The notes under the pieces: generated by a model
Database searches by the model: none
Seen by the model: only the letters and a program-made list of their open reading frames with translations
What the model was told of the DNA's origin: nothing
Made by a program: the position numbers and the translations under genes
From: Terebella lapidaria
Lineage: Eukaryota; Annelida; Polychaeta; Terebellida; Terebellidae
Length of the DNA stretch: 64,000 nucleotides
Reading direction: 5' to 3'
Assembly (NCBI GenBank): GCA_949152475.1
Contig: OX424561.1
Location: 27,708,481 to 27,772,480 of the forward strand
Part shown: positions 1 to 11,984 of the stretch, piece by piece
How positions within the stretch are numbered: the first letter of the stretch is position 1
Layout: each line of letters opens with the position of its first letter

Positions 1-754
1 TAAATGTGTTTACCAGCCATAAATATATGTTCAATATTTCAATAGTTTCCTGTACAATAATAAACAGTACTCAAATGCTCCCATATGAAAATTGTATACT
101 ATGGGAAGAAGTACATATGAATTACCATGGTCACAAAATGTAAAATGAACATGGTCAGACATCTAATAACTAACATACTGTACATGTTTCACAATATTTG
201 CAATTTGTTTTGGCCATACACACACCAAGAAATTAAATGTATGAACTATTTTGGCCTTCATCTCAGTGTCCCTGACACCATGATTACTGTACACCATGAT
301 GAATTTACTCAAGGAACACCAGGACTGGGCCACCATGAAACCCTACTACAGACATTGAATGTGCATGAAAATACATGTACATCCAAAATCCAGGGATCAA
401 TTTACCCAAGGATGTAGAAAAAAACATTTTCTTTCAATTCAGCCTGTTTACAAAAATTCCAGCAACTGCTGGAGGCATAGCATCCCAGGTCCAAACATGA
501 TGTTGTCAGGCAATACATGAAAATACAAACTCTCCACATGATATCTGAACCAGATAATAATTTTCACATCTCGGTATGCAAGCCACATTATATATATCTA
601 TGTAAATTAGTATTCACAGTATATCTGCAGCACAGAGTAGGTCTTTCAGCACATATCGACTTGCAGATATGTCCAATTTGGGTAGATACACATGATACAG
701 TTTTCTTCGTCGCTTGGGAGACGATGTTGCTAGTCAGACCCACAATTGCAATCT
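1..754. other. AT-rich stretch, no gene recognised
   Basis: AT-rich DNA with short open frames on both strands. None has a recognisable domain, codon bias or splice context. I see no repeat structure that I can name before the inverted-repeat arm that follows. Confidence 0.5.
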
Positions 755-1060
755 CTGTACACCCTGCAACATATCTTAGGGCGGTAACTGACCTAGTTCT
801 TTTGTCTAGGGGTCGGGTCATGTTATTGTCACCGACTTGTGCTCAGATTTCTTGGAAGGAAGATCAACATAAGGTAAGAAAAATGAAATTTCTGCAACAA
901 AACGCATATAAATAATAACTGAAGGGGATGATACGATGTCTGACATACTACTACAAATTTATGTACTTCACAAATATTTGTAGGGGCTGAAATTCTCCAG
1001 AAATAAGGTTTCTTCCATCAATGTTTACCCCAATTTTGACATGGTGATCACGTTCATGGT
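755..1060 (+). repeat. Left arm of a long inverted repeat
   Basis: This segment reappears as its reverse complement at about 2200-2610. The shared blocks include the CCTGCAACATAT block, the GGTCGGGTCATGTTATTGTC-like block, the AAGATCAACATAAGGTAAG block and the CCCCTACAAATATTTGTGAA block. The arms are similar but not identical. The right arm differs mainly by a long TA-dinucleotide expansion. Arm plus loop spans about 1.85 kb, which fits a fold-back or MITE-type element, or an inverted duplication. No transposase is visible in the loop. Confidence 0.8.
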
Positions 1061-1744
1061 CATTTTCAATAAATTCTGCACACTGTTTTTTGATAATCTG
1101 TACTCGGGAGATAATCATCTCATGTTTCATACATCCTGCACATATGCACTAATATCTTGTAATTGTTTAGTTATTCCTAAATTATTCCATATGCTTGTCG
1201 TGTCACCGATTTGAGTCAAGCGTCACGGACTTAGGTATACATTTTGGGTATAACATACCCACTGGTTGAATGAGTTGAACTGTACAATGAGTTCTCAGGA
1301 AAGGTGTTCTCGTGTACGGTTATAGCGATATCATATCCATGGTTTCATGGACTGTATGCAGCAATATATTGTGCAGTATACATCCCAACAACATTTCGTA
1401 AGACCGCGTTATTGATTTGATGGTGCACAGCACATTCACCTCCATTCCAATGTAATCTGCGTCTCCGTAGTTCAGTTCGAATCAACTTTCTGTCGTACTG
1501 AAGTATGAGAAAAGTATGTAGCCACTCTCTGCAGTGTTTTTAACCTTTTCCAGCATGTCATTGAAGATCCCTAAGAAATATATCAAAACTATTCTTGGAT
1601 TCTTTATGTAGCCTCGCTTAAATTACAAATCGTAAATCGGGCCACCTATACTGGTAAAACACTTTTTATTTGTTTAAGTATGAAAAGTCACCAGTAGCCC
1701 GATATTCTATGAAAATATATCCTACTGTTTATCATATTTATTAC

Positions 1745-2057
1745 CTGGTTTCCTAACACCAGCAGTAGGGGACAGTGAGTTTGGGACAACTCCTCGAAGG
1801 GTGGTTTCGGAGGGACAGGCAAACGGTTTCCTGATTCATCGTCGCACGACATGAACCTAAGCCAGCGAGCTCCGAACATCTTGAATCCCGCCGTCCACCA
1901 CATCAAAGTGTCATCACTGTGTTGAAATGTATTGCGGGATGACACGGACGACAGATACTCATTGAATAGCTTGATCGACATAGTGTCCCTGCCTATCAGA
2001 CCTGCCTGTGTGCACACCTGATTGGACACGTACAACTTTCTTTTCCTGTCATGATTC
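1745..2057 (-). CDS. Putative internal coding exon, unknown protein
   Basis: On the minus strand a pyrimidine-rich tract ends in CAG immediately before base 2057, and the open frame ends at CAG followed by GTAATA after base 1745. Both splice sites therefore look good, and the 313-base exon is open throughout. The peptide (about 104 residues) starts with a basic stretch and then has a Cys- and Trp-containing region with the motifs MWWTAGF, FGARWLRFM and CDDESGN, followed by a proline-rich tail. I do not recognise the family. No partner exon was found on the minus strand nearby. The open frame has no good ATG start of its own, which fits an internal exon. It lies in the loop of the inverted repeat, so it could belong to a mobile element or be a captured host exon. 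Confidence 0.45.
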
Positions 2058-2199
2058 CTGAATGAACAAACGACGGGAATAAGGAATTAGTTATGGCATG
2101 TCCACGTATTATGAGTGTGTTTAGTGTACATGTTAATTTTGCTCATTCTCCAAATATAAAGACAAGAATATGGAAAGAGCATAATATAAGCATTTGCAC

Positions 2200-2361
2200 T
2201 ATGGTGTTGCAATGCATACCGTTGATTGAATTTCACCGTGTCAAAATTGGGGTAAATATTGACGGAAGAAACCTTATTTCTGGGGAATTTCAGCCCCTAC
2301 AAATATTTGTGAAATACATAAATTTGTAGTAGTATCTCGGACATCGTACCACCCCCCTCAG

Positions 2362-2457
<96 letters not shown>

Positions 2458-2612
2458 GCGTTATGTTGCAGAAATTGCATTTTTCTTACCTTGTGTTGAT
2501 CTTCTTTCCAAAAAATCTGAGCACAAGTCGTTGACAATAACATGACCTGACCCATAGACAAAAGACGTAGGTCAGTCACCGCCTTAAAATATGTTGCAGG
2601 GTGTGTAGCAGC
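2200..2612 (-). repeat. Right arm of the long inverted repeat
   Basis: Reverse-complement partner of about 755-1060. It is interrupted by the (TA)n run at 2363-2448. The order of shared blocks is mirrored exactly, so the two arms could form a long cruciform. Confidence 0.8.
2363..2448. repeat. (TA)n microsatellite
   Basis: About 43 uninterrupted TA dinucleotides inside the right arm of the inverted repeat. The left arm has no such run at the equivalent place, so the expansion came after the arms formed. Confidence 0.97.
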
Positions 2613-2894
2613 ACACACTCATCCAACTAGTGAGTATATCCAACTGGGGATCCACTGCATGTGACACCATTGAAACAGATAAATCACATCACAGTGATTA
2701 CTGTAGCTGTTATCGACATTATCAATAATACGGGTGAAACACGTAACAATACATCCATAATATCCATCTTGTAATTGTAATCTGGTAATTGCGTGTGTTC
2801 ACATGGCATGATCACTGTAGGAACCCGACAACCGTAACGCGACGTTACGGTAGTCTAAACGATGGCGGAAGGTTATTAGCTTCGAAAAGTTATT

Positions 2895-5030
2895 TCACGA
2901 TAAACTAGACGTCAAGGCCTAAAAATGCCTTGGAGGCATTTCGGTGTTAGGACTAATTCGTAATATTTAAAACATGTTTGCCACGAGCTCTATGACACAC
3001 CGTTTGCTAGATATTGACGAAAATGAAAAATTGTCAACTCAGCGAAAAAAATTTCGGGTCAAGGTCAAAGTTCATCCATCATACCCCCGTCCCCCAAGGA
3101 ATGTTTGTCTAGGTCGACGAGTCCAAAAATAACGTCCGTTTTGCTCTACCATGCACCGTTTCTGAGATATCGACGAAAACGAAAAATGCTGACTCGGCAA
3201 AACAATTTCGAGTAAAAATCAAAGTTCATCCATAATACATTTAAGACATGTTCCTTTAGGGCGACGAGTCCGAAAATAACGTCCGTTTTGCTCTACGATT
3301 CCAAGATATCGACGAAAACGAAAAATGCCAACTGGCAAAAACATTTGGGGTGAAGGTCAAAGTTCATCCATAATACCTTTAAGACTATTTGTCTAGGGTG
3401 AGGAGTCCGAAAATAACGTCCGTTTCGCTCTATGACGCACCGTTTCCGAGAAATCGACAAAAACGAAAAATGCCGACTTGGGAAAAAAATTTCGGGTCAA
3501 GGTCAAAGTTCAACTATGATACCCCTTAGACATGTTTGACTAGGCAAAAAAAAAAAATTCCGGGTCAATGTCAAAGTTCATCCATCATACCCCTTAGACA
3601 TGTTTGTCTAGGGTGACGAGTCCGAAAATAACGTCCGTTTCGCTGTTCGACGCACCGTTTCCGAGATAACGACGAAAACGGAAAATGCCGATTCGGCTAA
3701 AAATTTCGGGTCATGGTCAAAGTTTTCACAATAATACAACTTAAACATGTCCGAAAATAACGTCCGTTTCGCTCGACGATGCACCGTTTCCGAGATATTG
3801 ACGAAACAATGAAATGCCGACTCGGAAAAAAATTTAGGGTCAAGGACAAAGTTCATCCATCATACCGCTTAGACATGTTTGTCTAGGGCGACGAGTCCGA
3901 AAATAACGTCCGTTTCGCTGCACGTTGCACCATTTCCGAGAAATCGACGAGAACGAAAAATGCCGACTCGGCAGAAAAATTTCAGGTCAAGGTCAAAGTT
4001 CATCCATATTACCTTTAAGACATCTTTGTCTAGGGCAACGAGTCCGAAAATGTCGTCCGTTTCGCTGTACGTCGCACCGTTTCTGAGATATCGACGAAAT
4101 CGGAAAATGCCGACTAGGCAAAAACATTTTGGGTCAAGGTCAAAGTTAATCCATATTACCCCTTATACATGTTTGTCTAGGGCAACGAGTCCGAAAATAA
4201 CGTCCGTTTCGCTCTACGACGCACCGTTTCCGAGATATCGACGAAATCGCAAAATGCCGACTCGGCAAAAAAATTTCGGGTCAAGGTCAAAGTTCATCCA
4301 TAATACCCCTTAGACATGTTTGTCTAGGGCGACGAGTCCGGAAATAACGTCCGTTTCGCTCTACGACGTACCGTTTCCGAGATATGCAGGAAGCCTCAAG
4401 GATGAGTCAGCAAAAAGTTATTTCGACCTCTAGGTCAAAGGTCGAAGAATATTTTTCGAGTTATCGTCCAGAAACCAAGTCTTATAATCGGCCTTGATTT
4501 CATCCTTACGGACCTCACGGACCTCGGAGTTGAACAAAAAAAATAAAATACCCCATAGACATGTCTGTCTAGGACGACGAGTCCGAAAATAACGCCCGTT
4601 TTACTCTACGACGCATCGTTTCTGAGATATGCAGGAAGCCTCAAGGATGAATCAGCAAAAAGTTATTTTGACCTCTAGGTCAAAGGTCATTTGACGGATT
4701 GATCCCAAAATCAATAGGGTTCTTCCTTGGTGGTATATGAACCTCCATGCAGAGTTCTGCATCTATTGCCTGAATATTGTTTGAGTTATCGTCCGGAAAC
4801 CAAAAACATTGATTTTATCCTCACTGACCTCGGAGCCGGCTCAAAAAGAATAGGGTTCTTCCACATATCATTTCTGACTAGTGGTGAAAATTTGATAAGG
4901 ATCCATCAAGGCAATCTAAAGTTATCGTCCGGAAACCAAAACGGCGGAAGAAGAAGAAGAAGAAGACGAAGAAAAAAAAAATTCTGCTAAAACCATAAAG
5001 GCATTTCTGTCGAAATGCCTTAACTAGGTA
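2895..5030. mobile_element. Hairpin-ended element with internal minisatellite (Helitron-like?)
   Basis: The tandem array (next entry) is bracketed by two short hairpins with related stems. The left hairpin, at 2923-2941, has stem AAATGCC/GGCATTT. The right hairpin, at 4998-5021, has stem AAGGCATTT/AAATGCCTT and is followed closely by CTAG. A terminal hairpin followed by CTRR, with internal tandem repeats, is typical of non-autonomous Helitron/Helentron elements in marine invertebrates. The classical 5' TC end and the A/T target site are not convincing, so the class is an inference. A (GAA)n-like tract lies at 4939-4980. Confidence 0.4.
3005..4700. repeat. ~145-bp minisatellite array
   Basis: At least nine diverged copies of a unit of about 145 bp. 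The key block GACGAGTCCGAAAATAACG recurs near 3116, 3261, 3395, 3618, 3891, 4035, 4187, 4332 and 4574. Each unit also holds a GGTCAAGGTCAAAGTTCATCC block and a CCGACTCGGCAAAA block. The later copies, after about 4380, are altered and carry a different segment (GCAGGAAGCCTCAAGGATGA). The ORFs at 3608-3856 and 3879-4313 only translate this repeat and are not genes. Confidence 0.9.
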
Positions 5031-5382
5031 TTAGGCAGGTTTCGCATCTAACACCTACACGAGGCGAATTGTTTAGATATGCTTTATAGTATGGCAATAT
5101 ATTTAAACTGTGAATCTGATTGATTTGCGAGAAAAAACGGTTTGAAATATGCGACGATTACTACCGTAACGTTAGCAGCCCACTACCATAACGCCAATTT
5201 CCAGATTTCAAGTACTACCGTAACGCTTGTATATATAAAATAGTTACCATGATGTGAAACTTTGATTTTGATCATATTTTAGGATTTTCGTTATCGATAA
5301 ATAGTACAAATATTGTTGTGGATCGATGATCATAATCGGGACAATTTTAGGGAGTTGTCATGTATATGTAGCCTATGTGAAA

Positions 5383-5604
5383 AATACATCAGGCTACATA
5401 TGTTATTACTGCCCTTTTACCAGCCATTCGCCAAACAGAATTTCAGACCATGTTATTGAACATCATTCAGAGTCACATTTCAGCATCAGACTAAGATGTC
5501 CAGACGATGAATCTGGTAATGATTCAGGGTGTTCCATTCAGTTTGGAATGGAATTTGAGGCTTTGGGTCCTTGTACGATTTTGACTCCAGACACTTACTC
5601 ATAA
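5383..5604 (+). pseudogene. Possible C2H2 zinc-finger exon fragment
   Basis: The frame contains one C2H2-type finger: Cys-x2-Cys, 12 residues, then His-x3-His (core YICYYCPF...ISDHVIEHH). It is followed by about 45 unrelated residues and a stop. A second open segment at 5660-5780 (core VFWGTVYKRFKSK) follows a TTACAG acceptor-like site. Together they may be remnants of one plus-strand gene or of a transposon-encoded protein. There is no good start, and the exon limits cannot be fixed by eye. Confidence 0.3.
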
Positions 5605-6172
5605 ACTGTAATTAAAGAATACCTGGTACAGTGACAGAAATTCAATAATCGTTACAGCCTTCTGACGATGATGTGTTTTGGGGGACGGTGTATAAACGTT
5701 TTAAGAGCAAACCTTTGCAGTTTTTCCGTGGATACGATGCGACTGAACCAGTGGCGACCTTATCTTCAAGTTCACCTCCAAGTTGAAGTTTACCTTATAC
5801 CGTAAGTTTCAAAGTTTGACTGACACCAAACGGAACATGGTGCATAAATAAGGATTCACTCTTTCATAGTATGCATTATGATAACATTTCACAGACGTCG
5901 ATAAAAAATCAAATGTCAAGAAGGGACTATGTTTGATGCATATCACTGTGCGAATCTGAAACACAATTTAAGTAGTGGCGGAATGACTGAAGTAGGAACC
6001 AATTATTTGTGTCATGTGAATCGAATCGAACAGGTACTCGTCTGTGATATTAGATAATTAGTTAGGATGTTTTTGCTGTTTTCTATGCTGGCACTATGTT
6101 GTAGGAACGAAGTATCGGAAATAAGCAGAAGTACAGTTAATTTCAACAGCATTTACATGAAGCTATTGTAGT

Positions 6173-6599
6173 TTAAAGTGATATTGGCAGTAAGTTATTG
6201 ATTTTTCCATATCTTTCTGATCGAACGAAGAAAAAATAACAGCTGTATATCTGCACTTGCATGCCCAAACAGACGCCCCTTACTAATAGATTTCGTTGCG
6301 AGTTTCTGGTGGAAATATTTTGAGTTTGTTTACATTAACGCCATTCTCAGTGCTTTGTATCCCTTGATGCAGTGCGATTCCAGCTTACTCGTGTATGTTC
6401 GAGCCAATCGAGCGTGAACTAGGTCAAGTCAGAGGTAACTCTGAGTGGCGCACAAAACAAACGGCTGCTAGTACTGTCATATGCTTGATTTGTCCATTTG
6501 ATCAAGCAAAGTTTGTTTTGTAACCTATTTTTTTTTGAGAACACAGGCATATATATAATTGATTTGGAAAAGATAGTTTTCCTGCCAATATCACTTTAA
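6173..6599. mobile_element. MITE with TTAAAGTGATATTGGCAG termini
   Basis: The left end TTAAAGTGATATTGGCAG is mirrored at the right end (CTGCCAATATCACTTTAA), giving ~18-bp terminal inverted repeats on a 427-bp element with no coding capacity. The outermost TTAA at both ends may be the target site rather than part of the element. Confidence 0.75.
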
Positions 6600-8484
6600 T
6601 GTCAATATTTCATGACACATTTCGGGCCAATTTTTTGTCCATAACGAATGTTCAAATAGTGAAATAGGAAGCGAGTAATAGCAAGTTTGGATGCATCAAC
6701 GAATGATCACTAAGTACAATTCTGGAAATAAATTTTAGACATACTAGTACCATGGTCTACTCATATACTGTACGGTACAGGCAATTTAAATTATTATGTT
6801 CATTATTCGATTCCTGTCCTTTCCTGTGTAGACAGACCGCCTGTCCTAATCAGTATCAATAATAAACAAACACTGTTTGTTGGTATAAAAAATTCACAAA
6901 CACTAACCTGTTGCGCTGGCCGAAATGTGTGAATGTCCCTGAGTTGACGGACCAAATTCTAGAAATGGCTGGCATCGGGCCTTCCCAATATTCCGGACAT
7001 GGCAAATGATAGGGTTATCCACACACGTGATCTGCATACCAGTGCTGTTTACATGCTGGTAAGCTGTTGATGCACATGGGCTTGCATGTGATTTTTTGTA
7101 ACAAATGTTTACTTCCGATCGGTTCCGAGTCGGATTGAAGGGCAAAGCACATGTCGCCCTGGCCTGGCCCCGGGCCTGGGTTCCGATGCATTGCGTACGT
7201 GATATATTCATCTGCAGACGTGACAGTTGTTGGATCATTGTAACTCATTGGCGTATAACATTCCTGTATCTAAATCGGTCATTTTGGACTAGCTCAAGTG
7301 CTTCGATTGACGACAGTGCCTCAAAACCTTTTTGTTGTTTTGGAAATTCCTGGAAACATTCATTGCGCCATCTGGCGAATAGAAACTTGAGAGGAAGTCC
7401 TGAGTCATTCCTTCCCCAATTACGTGTGCGGCAGCAATGCAAATAGTCCCAGATTCTTCCGTATTGTGGCATTGAAGAAATCTTATTTATCTGTGTAATA
7501 CTTGAATTTATTTAGAGCATCTCCATTACAGCTCGAAAAGTCGATTATTAAACTATTATTATTCCTATTATAATAAGGCACCGATCAGCTGTTGGGATGT
7601 GTAATGACACAATGACGTATCATCTTGATCACTTGATTAGGAATACAAACATGCCGTTTTGCCAAAACTGTTTTGGATTGTGTTTTTAGAACAAAATAAC
7701 GAAACAACTGTTGTAATGGATGTGTACAGATGAAGAATACATCCCAGGGATTAATAGTAAGTGCCATAAATTATGCATTGTCGCCATTTCAATGCAGATT
7801 TGTGACAGCAATGTTGCCCCCTAAACGTGCTGAAAATGAAAAATGGCGGTTTTCTTGAAAATGCAGTGAGAACGATGACAATTTCTCACGTACCTATTGA
7901 GAAAGTAAAAAAATGTAAGGCTCGGCTCGAATGTTACACAAATATAACCTTCTAATCACTGAGGTCCCTAGGGACCCGTCTTCTCTCAGTTTGAGAACCT
8001 CTACGCGTAAAATTGGGTTTTGATCCGGATGGATCCAGACTCACATGGGTTACCAACATATTTTTTAAATGTTGAGAACTGACTAATCTGCTACCACAAC
8101 CTGAAATTTTAGACCTAGTATTACTCCACAATTTATAACAAATGACTCCTTTTTTGTGCGGTTCTGCCCTGAGCAAAAAATGGCTTCCAAGATGAAGGGT
8201 TCCAAAAGAAGTTTGCCGACGTAATATGTGAAACTCGGACAACTCTCAAGCGCTTTGGCGATAGGTCAATTATCAACAACTATCAACGGTAGCCTGTGGT
8301 TGAATAGAACATTAGCTCAAATCTTTCTTGATCGTGTTCATACAAAATTAGAGAAAACATAGGTTTGTCTTCCTATTTCTACTTGGAGTGCGTAGTGGCT
8401 GACCATCGTGATCACCGCTAGTCAAGGTCGGTTCGACAGGAAGTTAAAAGTGAAAACAGGCACCGCCATGAAGAGGTTGGACGC
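6600..8484. other. No supported gene
   Basis: Short open frames occur on both strands around 6900-7480 (a GC-richer patch), for example a minus-strand frame at 7245-7472 with a DRFRYRNVIRQ end. None has a recognisable domain or a convincing pair of splice sites. The remainder is AT-rich and featureless to me. Confidence 0.4.
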
Positions 8485-9280
8485 CAAAGATTGATTGTCG
8501 TGTTGCTACCTGAATCAACGGTAGGTCTCGACTCGTTCTGAATATTCATGTTGAAATGTGCCCAATGTATTTTCTTGTGGATAGTGCTATGACATGAACG
8601 GATAACTAATAAAAATTATCATTTTATTATGGATATATCACATGCACATGATTGAAACCTTGGGCAAAAACCACGCACATGACTCTGCTTACTCCTTTAC
8701 TCCCGATATGTCTATTTATATTGATCTACCTGGTACGTTCAATATCCACACTGCCTGTGGTCTGTGAAAACATCTCTGTTTTGACCCCTGATGTTAATTT
8801 ATTCATTTCTTCCTGGCAGTTTTCTGTCGGTGCTCTAACGATTTGATGCACTTATTCATGGCAAGCACTTGTCATCTCCTTGTTCCTTATGTGTGATGAT
8901 TCATTGTACCGTGTATTTGTGCTGTAGGATGAGCAGGATTTGTGAGTGTAAAATGCATCGTTCCATGTGAAGCTCTCCTCCATCACCCTAACTAGTGCAT
9001 GCATTGACGTCAACGACATGTCAGTGATGGGTTATGCTTCCCAGACTCACTCATCCGTGAATCCTCACTCGATAGCAGTTTTGAAACATTCATTGTGTAA
9101 TATTATCAATCTCAATCGCATTAGGTCCGTGAGAAAAAAAAATACACACAATATCTACATGTCACCTATTCAGCTGAGGACCATAAGGAAAACTCCGTCA
9201 CGTGGGATTAAGTTAGCATTAACATGTCACTTACAGTTATATTGTATTTATTCGAAAAAAGGCATCGATTGCAGTTTCAG
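8485..9280 (+). repeat. Direct duplication, copy 1 (left part)
   Basis: Matches 11985-12660 in the same orientation. Shared blocks include GTGTAAAATGCATCGTTCCA-type, GTTATGCTTCC..GACTCACTCATCCGT and CACCTATTCAGCTGA. Divergence is substantial (many substitutions and small indels), so the duplication is old. The downstream continuation of this unit (10004-10150) is separated from it by the insertion at 9281-10003. Confidence 0.75.
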
Positions 9281-10003
9281 TTAAAGACCTAGTAGCATGC
9301 CGATGAAAGTGCTTTTCATTCAGTTCATTATGAATAGTTATCTGTAAATTCAAACGAATTTTACAAATACAATCAATGGGTTTCGAGATATTGAATCAAA
9401 TAGGCACTCCTTCCGTAAATTGCCGAAGATTTTGATCACGATTTTAGTATGGGTCACGTGGTTTGTGACGTCATTTGAGGCAGTACTGAAAGTACATGTA
9501 GCCAGCAAGGTAAACTGCATGTCGCATATTCATTCTCGTTGTGTATGTTTGACAGTTCAAGTGAACGGGTGAGATGGTGGGAATACGGCATTTCTTGTCT
9601 TGATATTTAGAATCAGTACTATTTATTCTCCCAGAAGGGAGGTTTGTTGAACTGCAAGATGTCCAGTATCTGTTGGTTTTCACGGGTTTTCTTTTGAATC
9701 TCGTGCATTTTGGAGTGGTTTTCTATCTTTGAGCTGACCGCCCAAATTACGTGTTTTACGTTTTTGGCCAGCCATCAAAGCACATTTTGCCTCAACTGAC
9801 GTCACGATTACGGAAACTGCCGAAGCTATTTTTTTTATCGGCATGAGAAGGCGATTGCAATACTGGCTCAATATACTCGATTATATGTCGCGGTTATTAA
9901 TTACCAATTAACGCGAACATCTTTTTTATCACCAAATGTCCACAATGCCTTTATCTGAACAGGAATAAAACCATATAATGGTACCTTGCTACTATGACTT
10001 TAA
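9281..10003 (+). mobile_element. TTAA-flanked ~720-bp element, copy 1
   Basis: Bounded by TTAAAG at the left and CTTTAA at the right, with imperfect terminal inverted repeats (AGACCTAGTAGCA against AGTCATAGTAGCA). An inverted copy lies at 11195-11912. In the paralogous duplication the two flanks are joined directly near 12655 (GATAAGAATCAG), so this copy appears to be an insertion with a preserved empty site. It has no ORF of note (ORFs 9471-9683 and 9680-9871 show nothing recognisable). It is non-autonomous. A TTAA target suggests a piggyBac-type mobiliser, but the termini do not begin with CCC, so the superfamily is unassigned. Confidence 0.75.
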
Positions 10004-10150
10004 GAATCGATAGTGCAATTTTTCTAGATTCTATTTCTATTTTTCTAGAATAACATTTTGTTGTAGTAGTATTTCACATCATGAAAATTTCACCAATGAT
10101 CAAAATCAAATTCTATCAGATATTTCATCACACTCTTCTTTCAAGTTCGA
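10004..10150 (+). repeat. Direct duplication, copy 1 (right part)
   Basis: Matches about 12657-12805 in the same orientation through the shared blocks AACATTTTGTTGTAGTAGTA and TCTATCAGATATTT. In copy 2 this part directly follows the left part. Confidence 0.7.
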
Positions 10151-11194
10151 AAATAGTAATAGTTCCATTCGAATGGTCGGCCCAGATGGGGGGGGGGCGG
10201 TGCTATGGTGCCTTCAGAAGTTGCTGACAGACGCCGACGACGTACGATAGACGATGGCAACAGCTCACCGGCGTCTACCTGATGAGCTGCAATACGGATA
10301 CGAATTCATATGTTGCCCGCCTGCATAATAATAAAACACACGGTCATAGGCATATCGAACAATGAAATATTGAAACCTATTTGAGTGGAATCTACTTTGA
10401 GAAACTGTGTCAGACTCTGTCATTTGGAAAGAAAATCTGGTTCCGTTAGGACCGGTGGTTTATATTCAATATTTTTCCATCGTCTGCGGGCAATGTATTT
10501 GTGAAAGTTTTGCCATTCGGGATGTGATCGAAGGTGATTTGAGCGTAATATTCGTGACTTATGGACCATAATCGATGCTCAGGATTTATCGATACACATG
10601 ATTGCAGCACCAGACCATTTATTATAGCGACAGAGCTGATCCTTGCATAAATTCACCGAATATCGCGATTCTTGACGACCCACTCCACCTCCAGGGAGAG
10701 AGCTTGTTAGCACAAAATTCTGATGACGTGTTCCCAAACTTCTGCCATGAATGACCTATCGACACTGGTGGTACAATCGATTGACAAGTGTGTTTTTATA
10801 TCAGCTTCATTCAGTGACTGATGCATCATTTGCAATCATTGCTCTACAAATAGAAAGCTTTCTTCGCTAGCATCCATGTTTCGCCTATTTATAATAATGG
10901 TTAATCATTATTATTATTATTCCCCAGCCAGACATAATTACCCATATCATGCAACTGATGTACACAAATTGATGAACATAATTGGCATACAATTTCATAT
11001 GGTTTTATTGTGTCATAATAGTGACATTTTACACCGTTTTGCGCTCAGTTCACCCAATAGACAATGATATGCTTTCCATACCAGGGTATGGTACATAATG
11101 AACATATTTTCCATCACTCCCTTTTCATTTCCAATAGTCACACATTTTTGCATTAACTCCTCACCAAGCCACTCGACCAGCAATCCATAGATAC
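10151..11194. other. Spacer between the two element copies, no gene
   Basis: No supported gene. A block at about 10229-10385 (GACGACGTACGATAGACGATG, TGATGAGCTGC, CATAATAATAAAACACA, GAACAATGAAATATTGAAAC) recurs in pieces at 13785-13870 and 14270-14340, with a weaker match at 17640-17690. That marks it as a dispersed repeat. Confidence 0.5.
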
Positions 11195-11912
11195 TTAAAG
11201 TCATAGTAGCAAGATACCATTATATGGTTTTATTATTGTTCACATAAAGACATTGTGGCCATTTGGTGATGAAAACGGCGTTAATTGGTAACTAATAACA
11301 GCGACATATAATGGAGTATGTTGGGCCAGTGTTACGATCGCCTTCTCCAGCCGATGAGAGAAATTGCTTGGCAATTTCCGTAATCGTGACGTCAGTTGAA
11401 GCAGAATGTGCCTTGATGGCTCGCCGAAAACGTAAAATACGTAATTAGTTGCCAGCTCAAAGAAGGGAAAATCATTTCAAAATGCATGTGATTCAACAGA
11501 AATCACGCAAAAACCAGCAAATACTGGACATCTTGCAGTTCAACAAACCTCCTTTCTGGGGGAAAAATTATTAGTGCTAATTTTAAACTTCAAGACAAGA
11601 AATGCCGTATTTCTGCCATCTCACCCCTTCACTTGAATTGTCTAACATACATCAGGGGAATGAATAAGTGACATGCAGTTTATCTTGCTGGCTACATGTA
11701 CTTTCAGGTCTGCCTCAACTGACGTCACCAACCACGTGACCCACACTGAAATCGTGATCAAAATCTTCGGCAATTTACGGAAGGTGTGCCTATTTGATTC
11801 AATATCTCGAAACCCATTGATTGTATTTGTAAAATTCGTTCGTATTTATTGAAAACTATTCATAATAGACTAGATGACAAGCACTTTCATCGGCATGCTA
11901 CTAGGTCTTTAA
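11195..11912 (-). mobile_element. TTAA-flanked ~720-bp element, copy 2 (inverted)
   Basis: Reverse-complement copy of 9281-10003, again with TTAA at both outer edges and the same AGTCATAGTAGCA / TGCTACTAGGTCT ends. Both copies share internal landmarks such as TGACGTCA-type sites, CCACGTGACCCA and TACGGCATTTCTTGTCTTGA (reverse in this copy). Small indels differ between copies, so neither is recent. Confidence 0.75.
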
Positions 11913-11984
11913 GATGCATCCATATGATCAATCTAAAAAAGATGATACGTTGGGGTGTTATCGATCGTTTGAACATTTTGGTGT

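Noticed and set aside
3608..4313. Two open frames of 82 and 144 codons with repeated peptides
   Set aside because: They translate the 145-bp minisatellite in one frame. The repeat is not a multiple of three in all units and neighbouring copies break the frame.
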